NCBI GenBank assembly: GCA_002687275.1
Contig: NYZT01000027.1
Location: forward strand, 1 to 38,741
DNA: 38,741 nt
Reading direction: 5' to 3'
Origin: Candidatus Woesearchaeota archaeon
GTDB taxonomy: Archaea > Nanobdellota > Nanobdellia > Woesearchaeales > ARS49
Shown: positions 24,565 to 33,337 of the stretch, piece after piece
Numbering within the stretch: the stretch's first letter is position 1
Layout of the letters: every line of letters begins with the position of its first letter
Made by a program: the position numbers and the translations under genes
Notes under the pieces: generated by a model
What the model was told of the DNA's origin: nothing
The model's input: only the letters and a program-made list of their open reading frames with translations
Databases searched by the model: none

Positions 24565-25669
24565 GTGCGGGTAGCTGTTTTCCTTCTATCACCATGAGCA
24601 TGGCGCCTCCGCCAGTGCACACGTGGCTAAACCCCTTAATCTTGTACTTGTCCACGACCTCTAATGTTTCGCCGCCGCCAACCACGCTCAACCCTTTTGT
24701 TTTCGCGATGGCCTTGGCGATCTTTTTGCTGCCAGAAGAAAATCTTTTGTCTTCAAACATTCCCATCGGCCCGCTCCACAGGATTGTTTTTGCCCTCTTG
24801 ATAACTTCCTCAAAAATCGTGGTGGTTTGAGGCCCGTTGTCTAGACACCTTGCGTCTTTTGGGATCGCTTCAACACCAACAGTTTTTGTTTTCCCTTTGT
24901 GCAGGATCTTGAAATCTACGGGCAGCATTATTTTTTTGGATTTTAGTAATTCCTTGGTGGGGTAGTCTTCTCCGACGGTGATACCGATCTGCTTGCCCAT
25001 GTTTTTGTAAAACGTCAGCGCCATCGCCCCGCCAATCAGGATGGCGTCGGCCTTTTTTAGCAATTCTTTAATGACGGCTGCCTTGTCCTTGACTTTTACG
25101 CCGCCTAGAACGACGACAAACGGTTTTTTTGGATTCTTTAGTGCTTGCAACATCCGCATCTCGTGCTCCACTTGTAATCCCGCAGCAGAGGGTAGTAGTT
25201 TTGGCACGCCCGTCATGCTGGCATGGTCTCGGTGTGAGTTTGAGAACGCGTCCTCAACAAAGACCTGGGCCTGGCTTGCTAGTTGCTTGGCAAAAACTGG
25301 ATCGTTTTCTTCCTCACCTTTGTGGTAGCGAAGATTTTCTAGCATGAAAATGCTGCCGGGCCCTGCATGGGAGACTATCGGTCCCACGCCAACGCAATCG
25401 TTGAGGTGGGTGACTTTCTTTTTTAGCAAGTGGCTTAGTCTTTCTGCGATGGGGAGCGTGCTCACGCTTTTCAATTTTTTTCCGTGCGGCCTGCCAACGT
25501 GACAGATGATGAGGATGATCGCTTTCTGTTTGAGTAAATACTTTATGGTGGGCAGCCCCTCAACTACTCGCTTGTCATCGGATACCTTGCCGTCCTTGAT
25601 CGGTACGTCAAAGCCCGCTCTCAGAAGCACTCGTTTGTTCCTGACGTCCAGCTGCTTGAGCGTTCGCAT
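24551..25669 (-). CDS. pgk: Phosphoglycerate kinase (divergent)
   Basis: LLRAGFDVPIKDGKVSDDKRV, CHVGRPHGKK, VEDAFSNSHRDHASMTGVP, LGGVKVKDKAAVIKELL, GGAMALTFYK, SGPMGMFED, VVGGGETLEVV, HVCTGGGAML. Confidence 0.95.
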   Translation of the reverse strand: MRTLKQLDVRNKRVLLRAGFDVPIKDGKVSDDKRVVEGLPTIKYLLKQKAIILIICHVGRPHGKKLKSVSTLPIAERLSHLLKKKVTHLNDCVGVGPIVSHAGPGSIFMLENLRYHKGEEENDPVFAKQLASQAQVFVEDAFSNSHRDHASMTGVPKLLPSAAGLQVEHEMRMLQALKNPKKPFVVVLGGVKVKDKAAVIKELLKKADAILIGGAMALTFYKNMGKQIGITVGEDYPTKELLKSKKIMLPVDFKILHKGKTKTVGVEAIPKDARCLDNGPQTTTIFEEVIKRAKTILWSGPMGMFEDKRFSSGSKKIAKAIAKTKGLSVVGGGETLEVVDKYKIKGFSHVCTGGGAMLMVIEGKQLPALKPL

Positions 25670-25693
25670 ACGTGCAGCGGGGCTTGGACGTAT

Positions 25694-26605
25694 TTATGTG
25701 TTTTGTTCGTCTAGGTAACCCGTAAACTTCTGATCCACTAAGTACAAAATTTCGTTCACAGCGTCTTCACTATTCTCTGCTGGTTCTGGACCGTCGGTGA
25801 TGTCGAGAAGCGGCGCTCGGTTCCCTTCAAAGCGCATCGAGAATAAGTCTCCTGAAAAAGTCACTTCAACACACCCTTGTGTTTTTTCCTCTTGAACATC
25901 GAGCACCACGCGCTCCTCCATGCTCGCGCCAGCTGTCGCTTCGGGACTAAGGACTTTGCTGCAGTCTCGGTATAGAGACACCGTGGAAAGAGGCGTGACC
26001 GAATGATTCATGACGTACAGGCCGGGTCGTTCTTCTTCAAAGACTCCGTTGAGATTTAACTGTCTTATGAGATAACTTGTCAGCAACTCGCCGGGCTTCC
26101 TTTTTCTATTGCGGGCCCAGCTAACTAGATCCTCGAGATCCCACTGTGCCACAACAATTGCGTTTTCTACTGGCTGTTGTGGCGATGGAGGATTGCTGTA
26201 CTCGTGTCCTTCTATTCTCCCTTGTCGGGTATACCAGTAATCTTCCGAGAGGTGAGGGGTGTAGAATTTCTGGATGTGCTGGACAAAAACATCCGCGAGA
26301 TCTTTGTAGCTCGAGTACTTTTTTATTGGTGATTCCTGTCCGCCTTCGCCCCTCCCGGGAAGGTCTAAGCTGATCCAGATCCCAACTCCGCCGAAAACAG
26401 GTATCCAAATCATGAAGTAATTATCGCACTGTCCGCTGTAGTCATCAACAGAGAATCCCTCTTTTTCCAAGGCGTGTATGAGTCTCGTGGCATAAAGAGG
26501 AGCGTCTAGAGGATCTTCTGTACGCGTAGCTGGTTTGGAGGGTTCTTCTTGCCCCTTTTGTTCTGGATCTGGCAGATTCAAATCTATCCCCATATTCATA
26601 TGCAT
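25694..26605 (-). CDS. Hypothetical protein
   Basis: 303-aa ORF with charged soluble composition between pgk and the TrmB-like gene; actual start may be the internal MGIDLNL. Confidence 0.7.
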   Translation of the reverse strand: MHMNMGIDLNLPDPEQKGQEEPSKPATRTEDPLDAPLYATRLIHALEKEGFSVDDYSGQCDNYFMIWIPVFGGVGIWISLDLPGRGEGGQESPIKKYSSYKDLADVFVQHIQKFYTPHLSEDYWYTRQGRIEGHEYSNPPSPQQPVENAIVVAQWDLEDLVSWARNRKRKPGELLTSYLIRQLNLNGVFEEERPGLYVMNHSVTPLSTVSLYRDCSKVLSPEATAGASMEERVVLDVQEEKTQGCVEVTFSGDLFSMRFEGNRAPLLDITDGPEPAENSEDAVNEILYLVDQKFTGYLDEQNT

Positions 26606-26683
26606 ACATTCTCACCTAGCAGTGATAGCCTTGCAGCATTTATGAACTTGTGTTGTCCCGAAATGGGAAAACATTAATATAGT

Positions 26684-26701
26684 CTGCAGTAATAACTGCA
26701 G
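26684..26701. promoter_or_regulatory. Palindrome CTGCAGT-AATA-ACTGCAG upstream of TrmB-like gene, candidate operator
   Basis: Perfect 7-bp arms, directly between TATA-like ttaatata (about 26674-26681) and ATG at 26703. Confidence 0.7.
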
Positions 26702-26702
26702 T

Positions 26703-27428
26703 ATGGATACGTCGCTGCTTGCGGAAGTGGGCCTCACGCCTCGAGAGATAGAGATCTATCTGGCCTTGTTGAGGCATGGTCCCTGTCTTGCAAACAAGCT
26801 CTCCAAGCACTCTTCAGTGTCAAGAACACACATCTACGAGGCACTGAACATGTTAAAAGAGAAGGGACTGGTGTCTTCGGTGGTGCAAGACTTCGCCCAC
26901 GTTTTTTCTGCTACTGCCCCTGACAATATTTCTGCGTATCTGGACAGGAAGAAAGCAGCGATCGAACAACAACAGCTACGAGCAAAGGTCTTAGAGACAG
27001 AACTCAAAAAGTTGCGGCAACCCATGATGTCAAAGCCAAAGATCGAGGTGTATGAAGGCAGGGAGGGCGTGAAGCACCTGTTTGTGGACGTGCTCAAGCA
27101 AAGAAAGGAACTCATGGTGATCAACGTAGCCGAACATACCAAAGACGTGTTAGGTCCGTATGCACAACGCTTTTTTGCTGAGAAGAAAAAACGAAAGATT
27201 CCCAGCAGAATTATCTTTTCCAAAAAGTTTCCTTTCCTTGACCCAACGGCAAAGAAGCGATTCATGCTTCGCAAGGATACTGGCCCGGCCATGACTGCCA
27301 TCTACGGTGACAAGGTGGTTTTGGTGTTGTGGCTCGAGCAGCCCGTTTCGGTCGTTATTGAAAGTAAAGAAGCTGCACGAGAGTACAAGGAATACTTTGA
27401 GGTGTTGTGGAAGGCAAGCAAGAGCTAG
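26703..27428 (+). CDS. TrmB-like winged-helix transcriptional regulator
   Basis: LLAEVGLTPREIEIYLALLRHGPCLANKLSKHSSVSRTHIYEALNMLKEKGLVS wHTH followed by coiled coil and C-terminal ligand/PLD-like region. Confidence 0.85.
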   Translation: MDTSLLAEVGLTPREIEIYLALLRHGPCLANKLSKHSSVSRTHIYEALNMLKEKGLVSSVVQDFAHVFSATAPDNISAYLDRKKAAIEQQQLRAKVLETELKKLRQPMMSKPKIEVYEGREGVKHLFVDVLKQRKELMVINVAEHTKDVLGPYAQRFFAEKKKRKIPSRIIFSKKFPFLDPTAKKRFMLRKDTGPAMTAIYGDKVVLVLWLEQPVSVVIESKEAAREYKEYFEVLWKASKS

Positions 27429-27823
27429 TGTTTTTTCCGGAACTCATCCCAGATGAGTCCGATAACGCCAACGGTTATCGCTGCGTCTGCGATGTTGAAG
27501 ACGGGCCAGAAGTGGAGGTTGATGAAGTCGATGACGCCGCCGTAGAGTATGCGGTCGAGGATGTTTCCTGCCGCGCCGCCAACGACAAGGGCGAGCATGC
27601 GCTCGCACCACTTGTTCTTCATCATGCTTTTGCGATAGCGCCAGATGCCTGCGAGGATGGCGACGCTCACGCCGAGCCATACTAGGTTGTTGCTGCCCAT
27701 GCCGAACAGCGTTCCTGTGTTCTGGATGGAGTGCTCTGCAAAAATATATTTGGTTAGTCTGTCAAGGACGAGTACGACTAAGGCGATATGGAGAAAGCTA
27801 CCACTTGACTTCTTTTTTGTCAT
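27425..27823 (-). CDS. lspA: Signal peptidase II (LspA family), compact
   Basis: DRLTKY, QNTGTLFGMG, VVGGAAGNILDRILYGGVIDFI, PVFNIADAAITVGVIGL: conserved LspA motifs including both predicted catalytic Asp; four hydrophobic segments. Confidence 0.9.
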   Translation of the reverse strand: MTKKKSSGSFLHIALVVLVLDRLTKYIFAEHSIQNTGTLFGMGSNNLVWLGVSVAILAGIWRYRKSMMKNKWCERMLALVVGGAAGNILDRILYGGVIDFINLHFWPVFNIADAAITVGVIGLIWDEFRKKH

Positions 27824-28184
27824 TGGATTTTTGCTCTATCCTTTCCAAGCGTTGCAAAACATTGTCTAGCTGTGCGCGCAGGGTGTCTAGCTTTGCTATC
27901 ACCACCTGGACGTCTCGCTCAAGGTTCATGCCTGTGGGGGTGGGTGCCACCGGGCTTGGCTCGGGCGGTCCTGCTGGCGTGGTGAAGGGTTGGGGTGGCT
28001 CAATCTGTCCAGGGCCCTCCATGGGTTTAGGATCGACCAATCCGCCATGGGTCACCCCTACAAGGGGTTCTGGATCTAGTGATTGGGGGATGTCTGCTGC
28101 AGGTGGCGGGTTGTCTGGCTCTGGCAGGTCTAACTCGTGCTTTTTTCCCAGATGAAAATGTTTCAACTTGTCTAGAATGCCCAT
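27798..28184 (-). CDS. Small Pro-rich protein with C-terminal coiled coil
   Basis: MGILDKLKHFHLGKKHELDLPEPDNPPP...LERDVQVVIAKLDTLRAQLDNVLQRLERIEQ; start at internal ATG (28184) placed ~24 nt from TATA-like element near 28206-28214; overlaps the lspA start. Confidence 0.75.
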   Translation of the reverse strand: MGILDKLKHFHLGKKHELDLPEPDNPPPAADIPQSLDPEPLVGVTHGGLVDPKPMEGPGQIEPPQPFTTPAGPPEPSPVAPTPTGMNLERDVQVVIAKLDTLRAQLDNVLQRLERIEQKSNDKKEVKW

Positions 28185-28278
28185 GCGCTCGTGCAAGAAC
28201 TACTCTTATAATAATGTTAGCATGTGCAAACCCTGTCAGGGTCAGAAGGGTGTGGGATGATTTCCACGTTGCCAGGGG

Positions 28279-28689
28279 CTAGTCTTGGGAGGGTGGGATC
28301 TGGTCGTGGGTTGGGGTCGCGTTGGAACGCGCTATCTGTGGGCGCAGGCCTTGCGGTCTGCTCTGCTTGGATTTGAGAAGGTGCTTGCTGATGGCCTCTC
28401 TTGTCGTGCGTACGCCTTGATCCTGTCTTCGTTCTACGACGTTGTCGATAACTCTTCCGGTAACGGCAGGAACGGTCTGCCCGACCTCTATGCCGGTCTC
28501 CACGCCGCCCTTGACGAGGTTGAGGAAACTCACACACGTTGGGCATTCCATCACGACCATGGTGCAGCCTCCGCCTGCTAAGACAAGGACCGCGATGGCT
28601 ATGACTATGGTTCTCCCGAAAAATCTTCTACCTGCGTATACAAAAACAGTGACTGCTATCAACAACGCGGCTAGTTCAAAGCCGATCAT
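28279..28689 (-). CDS. Small membrane protein, unknown
   Basis: Two hydrophobic N-terminal segments (FELAALLIAVTVFVYAG; TIVIAIAVLVLAGGGC) then hydrophilic C-term; GAGGAG ahead of ATG and TATA-like tatataat near 28709-28716. Confidence 0.7.
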   Translation of the reverse strand: MIGFELAALLIAVTVFVYAGRRFFGRTIVIAIAVLVLAGGGCTMVVMECPTCVSFLNLVKGGVETGIEVGQTVPAVTGRVIDNVVERRQDQGVRTTREAISKHLLKSKQSRPQGLRPQIARSNATPTHDQIPPSQD

Positions 28690-28729
28690 GTCACTCCTCT
28701 AAGATTACGTCTATATAATGCTTGTGCCC

Positions 28730-29041
28730 TTACCTGCACTCTTGGAGCGAGGCTTGGCCATCAAAACAAGTCTTAAAGCAGCCTGACTTGCGATCAAACA
28801 CGGTCTCTCCAGGGCCCATTCTCCAGGTGCACGGCACCTGGTTGCCGTCAGAAGGACACGGGTCAGGAGCTGCCACGCACTTTCTGAGGGTGGACTCGCA
28901 CAGCGTGCTTAGGGGTAGTTTTGGCGACTGGCCCTGTAAGGTGTACACCTTGCCCACATAGGTTGGTTTCTGGGCAAAATACACCAGCGCACCTCCTAGT
29001 ATGAACACGCCTAAGAAAATAGCCATCACCGCTTTTGACAC
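28730..29041 (-). CDS. Small exported Cys-containing membrane-anchored protein
   Basis: SKAVMAIFLGVFILGGALVYFAQ TM followed by a Cys-rich exterior; ORF track starts at 29062, but TATA-like tatata there favours a GTG start at 29041. Confidence 0.65.
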   Translation of the reverse strand: MSKAVMAIFLGVFILGGALVYFAQKPTYVGKVYTLQGQSPKLPLSTLCESTLRKCVAAPDPCPSDGNQVPCTWRMGPGETVFDRKSGCFKTCFDGQASLQECR

Positions 29042-29078
29042 GATACCTGCCTCGACGACCATATATAAAAACCTACCG

Positions 29079-29092
29079 GAAGTACGTACTTC
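29079..29092. promoter_or_regulatory. Perfect 14-bp palindrome GAAGTACGTACTTC in divergent intergenic region
   Basis: Self-complementary over 14 bp; flanked by TACCG (29074-29078) and CGGTA (29098-29102). Confidence 0.65.
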
Positions 29093-29143
29093 ACGTACGG
29101 TAACACGTTATACCCTTTCTTCTGCACAACCTATGAAGATACC

Positions 29144-29557
29144 ATGTCAGTAGCAAAACCTGGTGAGAAGCGCATTGTCTCCTTTCAAAGAGATAGTTTT
29201 CCAGACGACAAACCTGACGCGCCCATCCCCTTTCCAGCTCCTCCTACCCAGCGACGATTGCATGAGTATGAAAACACCGGCACAGAAGGGCCAATTCCTG
29301 AACCCAGACCTGACCGGCGAGAGTACGATAGACCCGATCCTCAAAGATACAACGACCCTGGCGCGGCAATCCGCGCGCAGAAAGCCATCGAAGAGTTTCG
29401 CGAAAGCTACGACGACGAGGCTGCTGCGCAAGCGCTAGAATACACTAAAAAACTAGCTCGTCAAACTGCAGATATCGCCAGAGGCGTGGCAGGAAGTCGC
29501 AGCATTCCCCCATCCTATTCGAACAGAAGCCTTTGGACCCCCAATGGACCCGAGTAG
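29144..29557 (+). CDS. Hypothetical soluble protein
   Basis: ORF with Pro-rich N-term and helical C-term; promoter-like ttatac near 29108. Confidence 0.65.
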   Translation: MSVAKPGEKRIVSFQRDSFPDDKPDAPIPFPAPPTQRRLHEYENTGTEGPIPEPRPDRREYDRPDPQRYNDPGAAIRAQKAIEEFRESYDDEAAAQALEYTKKLARQTADIARGVAGSRSIPPSYSNRSLWTPNGPE

Positions 29558-30036
29558 AAGAAGGAATGGGAGGAGTTACCCAAGCAGCAGCAGACTTACT
29601 TGCAGATCCAAAGACCGCTGCACGACAGATGGAGATCGTCAGCAAACGCATACAACAATATCTAGAAAGCGGTGATTTCGGCGAGAACAGCAGCGTGCGC
29701 CATCACGTCCACAACTTCGTCACCACAAGCCTCAGAATCCTACAGCAAGGCCAAAGATACCTGCGCCACAACATTGACGGCGCCTATGCTGTCAAGGTGT
29801 TCGAGCTGTTCCATTTCGCAACCTCCCGGTTGATAGAGGCCCAAGACTACCTATCCAACACCATGCAGGGCCCTGACGAGCACAAAATGCTCAAACAACT
29901 CGCAAACTCCCTCTACACAAGAAGCGAAACCGTGCTCGAGAAGGGCATCGTTGTGGACCGGTCCTTAGAAGGAACCGTGCGCACAGAGGAACTCGTTCAG
30001 GGTAGTAGCTACGGACAACCTCCAAAGAACTACTGA
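29533..30036 (+). CDS. Hypothetical helical protein
   Basis: Overlaps the preceding ORF; consistent all-helical sequence (QMEIVSKRIQQYLESGDFG...). Confidence 0.65.
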   Translation: MDPQWTRVEEGMGGVTQAAADLLADPKTAARQMEIVSKRIQQYLESGDFGENSSVRHHVHNFVTTSLRILQQGQRYLRHNIDGAYAVKVFELFHFATSRLIEAQDYLSNTMQGPDEHKMLKQLANSLYTRSETVLEKGIVVDRSLEGTVRTEELVQGSSYGQPPKNY

Positions 30037-30101
30037 GATTATCCACTCCTAAGGGTACCACAATATATTTATACTACCTCGGTGGCATCAGCCGGGGGAC
30101 C

Positions 30102-30710
30102 ATGAGAGTAGTAAACAGCGAATGGGAAAGAGACTTTGACAGACCTACAGACGCCACGCCCTATGCTGGCCAGCTGTACGGACTGCTCGGCGAGCCCTTT
30201 TTTCTCGCTTTCCACGACGAGGATGCCGTGCGCCATGTCGGCCTGCTTTTGAAAGGCCTCCCCACAGAGACCCAGCTCATCCACACCGGACGCGCAAGGA
30301 GCGACTGGACAGGAAAACTATACCACGAGAGCGCCCAGGACGTTTTCGCGCTGGCCTACAAAACACCCCATGACATCAGCGACAGGATGCGCGAACTCAT
30401 CCTTTCTGATCCTGCCTTCCAGGGCTATGAGACTTTTGTCCAAGGCATGCTTGATCGCCTACGGCCCACCAAGACCGTGGTTGAGCATCTGGCAACCGTC
30501 GACGGACAGCCAGGAGCCCTACAAGCAGTGCGACAGGGACTGCAAGAGCACACCGGTCGTATCGTTTGGGCACGAGCCGCCTACACCGCAGAACGGCTCG
30601 GCAACGACGTTGTCTACGGTCCTCCCACCATCCAGGTTGTGGATGCACTAGAGGCCGCGCGCAAGCACGCCATCAACCCAGGCAAAGGCGAGTATGTGGG
30701 CGCAGCATAA
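30102..30710 (+). CDS. Hypothetical protein
   Basis: ATG about 30 nt downstream of TATA-like tatatttata (30063-30073); coherent soluble protein. Confidence 0.75.
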   Translation: MRVVNSEWERDFDRPTDATPYAGQLYGLLGEPFFLAFHDEDAVRHVGLLLKGLPTETQLIHTGRARSDWTGKLYHESAQDVFALAYKTPHDISDRMRELILSDPAFQGYETFVQGMLDRLRPTKTVVEHLATVDGQPGALQAVRQGLQEHTGRIVWARAAYTAERLGNDVVYGPPTIQVVDALEAARKHAINPGKGEYVGAA

Positions 30711-30742
30711 TGCTTATATAGCTGTAACCTTCTTCGCGGGTA

Positions 30743-31594
30743 ATGGTTCTCGAGAGCCTCACCAATCCCTTCAAGGCAGAACAAAAACCTTGGGGCTTGT
30801 TCGGAATAGGATTCTTGTACGCAGCCATCGCGGTGTTTGCTAGCCTATGGATTTTCCGAGAGCAGGCAAGCATGGTGATGGTGTTCTTTGCCGTCATAGC
30901 AGGCCTGCCATTATTCTACCACACCATGCAGGTTGAGGAGAAGAAGGATCTAAAACTGTTGAAGGAGATGCAAATGCTTCGCGAGCACGCAAAAGCCCTG
31001 CGCTTCTTTATCTTATTTTTCTGCGGGGTTACCGTGGCCTTCACCGCCGCGTACGTCATCCTGCCTGCAGAGACAACGTCGGCTCTTTTTTCTGCCCAAG
31101 AGACCACCATCGTGACGGTCAACCAGAAAGTCACGGGTAACATGTTTTCCTTAGATATCCTAAGCAAGATTTTTTTGAACAACATCAAGGTCATGGTGTT
31201 CTCCTTGCTGTTCTCGTTCTTGTACGGGACAGGCGCGTTGTTCATCCTCATGTGGAACGCTAGCGTGTTGGCTGCTGCTGCAGGAAACTTTTTCAGATCA
31301 CACCTTGCAGAATATGCCGCAAGCTCTGGTTTCGCCCAGGTGGGTGCGTACTTTGCGGTTTCTTCATTCACGGTGTTACGATACGCCATCCATGGCATCC
31401 CAGAGATACTGGGGTATTTTGTGGCAGGACTCGCAGGTGGCATACTGAGCGTGAGCATCATGCGCAAGGACTACCAAAACCATGAGTTTGAGAGAGTGCT
31501 GCTAGACGTCTCCGACCTCGTCGTCCTCGCCGCCTTGATCCTCTTCGCAGCAGCCATACTAGAGGTATATGTTACTCCGTTGTTCTTCCTCTAG
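30743..31594 (+). CDS. SpoIIM/DUF95-family membrane protein
   Basis: Multiple TM segments with the C-terminal signature AIHGIPEILGYFVAGLAGGI; TATA-like ttatata ~26 nt upstream. Confidence 0.8.
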   Translation: MVLESLTNPFKAEQKPWGLFGIGFLYAAIAVFASLWIFREQASMVMVFFAVIAGLPLFYHTMQVEEKKDLKLLKEMQMLREHAKALRFFILFFCGVTVAFTAAYVILPAETTSALFSAQETTIVTVNQKVTGNMFSLDILSKIFLNNIKVMVFSLLFSFLYGTGALFILMWNASVLAAAAGNFFRSHLAEYAASSGFAQVGAYFAVSSFTVLRYAIHGIPEILGYFVAGLAGGILSVSIMRKDYQNHEFERVLLDVSDLVVLAALILFAAAILEVYVTPLFFL

Positions 31595-31624
31595 GTTTAT
31601 AAGCCGTCCGTCGATAGAACTCCC

Positions 31625-32398
31625 ATGTTACACTTTTTTAAAATAGCCATCAACGGCGGTCCGGAAGTGGAGGAAGAATTCCTCCTCCTCGGCACGGATC
31701 CCAAAGAAGGGGAGGTCTCCCTTCTGGTCAAAGCTGTTGATCACCACCTCACCCAGGCTGCAGAGGAAGTAACCTGCCAAAAGAAGGGACCAGAACACAC
31801 GATAGGCATCAAGCCAAGCAACCATCACTATGTGTGTCAAATCGGATACGGCGCCAGCCTCCTACAAGGGTTTGGGGACATAACCGTCCAAGACAACCGA
31901 ATGCTAGTGCCGGATGGCAGGATCATCTATCAATCCTTAGAGGGCTGGCTTGCGGACTACGGCGCGAGATGCCACCACGCGCGAGAGCAAACCTCGCCCG
32001 GTCTTACTCTGTTCCTAGAGACCGTCCAGCCAAAGGGCCTTGGCGAGATCGAGCGGGAGGACCATCCAGAAGCATGGACGTCGTTCCACGTCTCGCAGGG
32101 ACCTCACCTGTGCTACGACTTCAAAACCACGCCTCGAGGGGTACGGACAGAGGAGCTAAGATTGTACGGTACGGAAACTGACAACGGGGTAGAACTGCTC
32201 GTTGTTGGCGCCCAAAGTTTTTTGCGTGTGCACCCTGGAGAGCTGGTCAATGCTGCCTTTTTTGAGATGATCCGTGGAGATCCTGGCGCCAAAGAAAAAC
32301 ATGCCGCAGCTGACGAGATCCAGGCACACTACGCCCGACAACTTCTCACAGCAGAGGCCATACCGATGATTGTGGACCTGGCAGCGCAACATATTTAA
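31625..32398 (+). CDS. Hypothetical protein
   Basis: 257-aa ORF with TATA-like tttataa (31595-31601) ~26 nt upstream. Confidence 0.75.
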   Translation: MLHFFKIAINGGPEVEEEFLLLGTDPKEGEVSLLVKAVDHHLTQAAEEVTCQKKGPEHTIGIKPSNHHYVCQIGYGASLLQGFGDITVQDNRMLVPDGRIIYQSLEGWLADYGARCHHAREQTSPGLTLFLETVQPKGLGEIEREDHPEAWTSFHVSQGPHLCYDFKTTPRGVRTEELRLYGTETDNGVELLVVGAQSFLRVHPGELVNAAFFEMIRGDPGAKEKHAAADEIQAHYARQLLTAEAIPMIVDLAAQHI

Positions 32399-32422
32399 AC
32401 CAGTACGATTGTCCAGCGTTGG

Positions 32423-33265
32423 ATGGGAAGCGTACAAGACTTCGTTAAAGCATATTATGAGGCGCAGACGTATCTTGACGATCACGACGTCGAGAAGGCC
32501 ACTGCCTCGTACAAAGAATTGCTAGGCCTATACGAAGACATCAAGACCGAGGGCACAGAGCAGGACAAGGCGGTAGCGCACGAACAAATATGCAAGTTAT
32601 ACTACAAGCTACAGCAACCCACGAGGAGCGTCGCTCCCTACTTTGCAGCAGGCTTGCTCGTCGTGCTACTAAGCTTCGTGGCCGTCGTCCAGCCATCCAT
32701 AGTGGGACTGCCCATCTTTCCCGAGACCATCTACCAAGACGTCAACGTGGCCACGAGCAGGACAGGATTCCTCAACGTCACGCTAGAGGGCATTCCTACG
32801 AGCATCCGCTTGAAAGGGGCTGGCCAGGGCAAGGTGTATCTAGTCCAAGGCAAGAACCTCATCAAGGTATGGGAAGGCGGGCCAGGGTATGAATGCGTTG
32901 ATAGCTGTGTCATCGACGGTATTGACACCAACAAGGTCGTTCTACTAATAGAACCAAAGGGTGGCCAGCTCAAGCTCGAAAAGGTCAAGTACACCGCCAG
33001 ACCCCTGCCCAACCACGTACCTGCCTGGACAGGCACCAAGACCACGTTTGCAGCACCTTTTTCGCTAAACCTTAGCGACCTATTCCAAGACGAAGATGGT
33101 GATGACCTGGTGTTCTTATCCAGCAAGCAGGCAGGATTGGTGGTGTCTATAGAGAACGACATGCTCTCTGTTTCTGCAGAGGAGCCAGGCGAACGCCAGA
33201 TAACAGTATACGCCTCTGATCTTAAGGGTGTGACAAGAATACCGCTCACTGTTACTGCTGAGTAG
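32423..33265 (+). CDS. Single-pass membrane protein: TPR-like N-terminal helices, TM, extracellular cadherin/dystroglycan-like C-terminal domain
   Basis: VQDFVKAYYEAQTYLDDHDVEKATASYKELLGLYEDI; APYFAAGLLVVLLSFVAVV; PAWTGTKTTFAAPFSLNLSDLFQDEDGDDLVFLSS. Confidence 0.75.
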   Translation: MGSVQDFVKAYYEAQTYLDDHDVEKATASYKELLGLYEDIKTEGTEQDKAVAHEQICKLYYKLQQPTRSVAPYFAAGLLVVLLSFVAVVQPSIVGLPIFPETIYQDVNVATSRTGFLNVTLEGIPTSIRLKGAGQGKVYLVQGKNLIKVWEGGPGYECVDSCVIDGIDTNKVVLLIEPKGGQLKLEKVKYTARPLPNHVPAWTGTKTTFAAPFSLNLSDLFQDEDGDDLVFLSSKQAGLVVSIENDMLSVSAEEPGERQITVYASDLKGVTRIPLTVTAE

Positions 33266-33337
33266 TCTCTTAAAAGGGGGCTTGTTCTTATTAGCGTCGG
33301 TATATTTATATAATAGTACGGTTGCGAATATCTCAGC

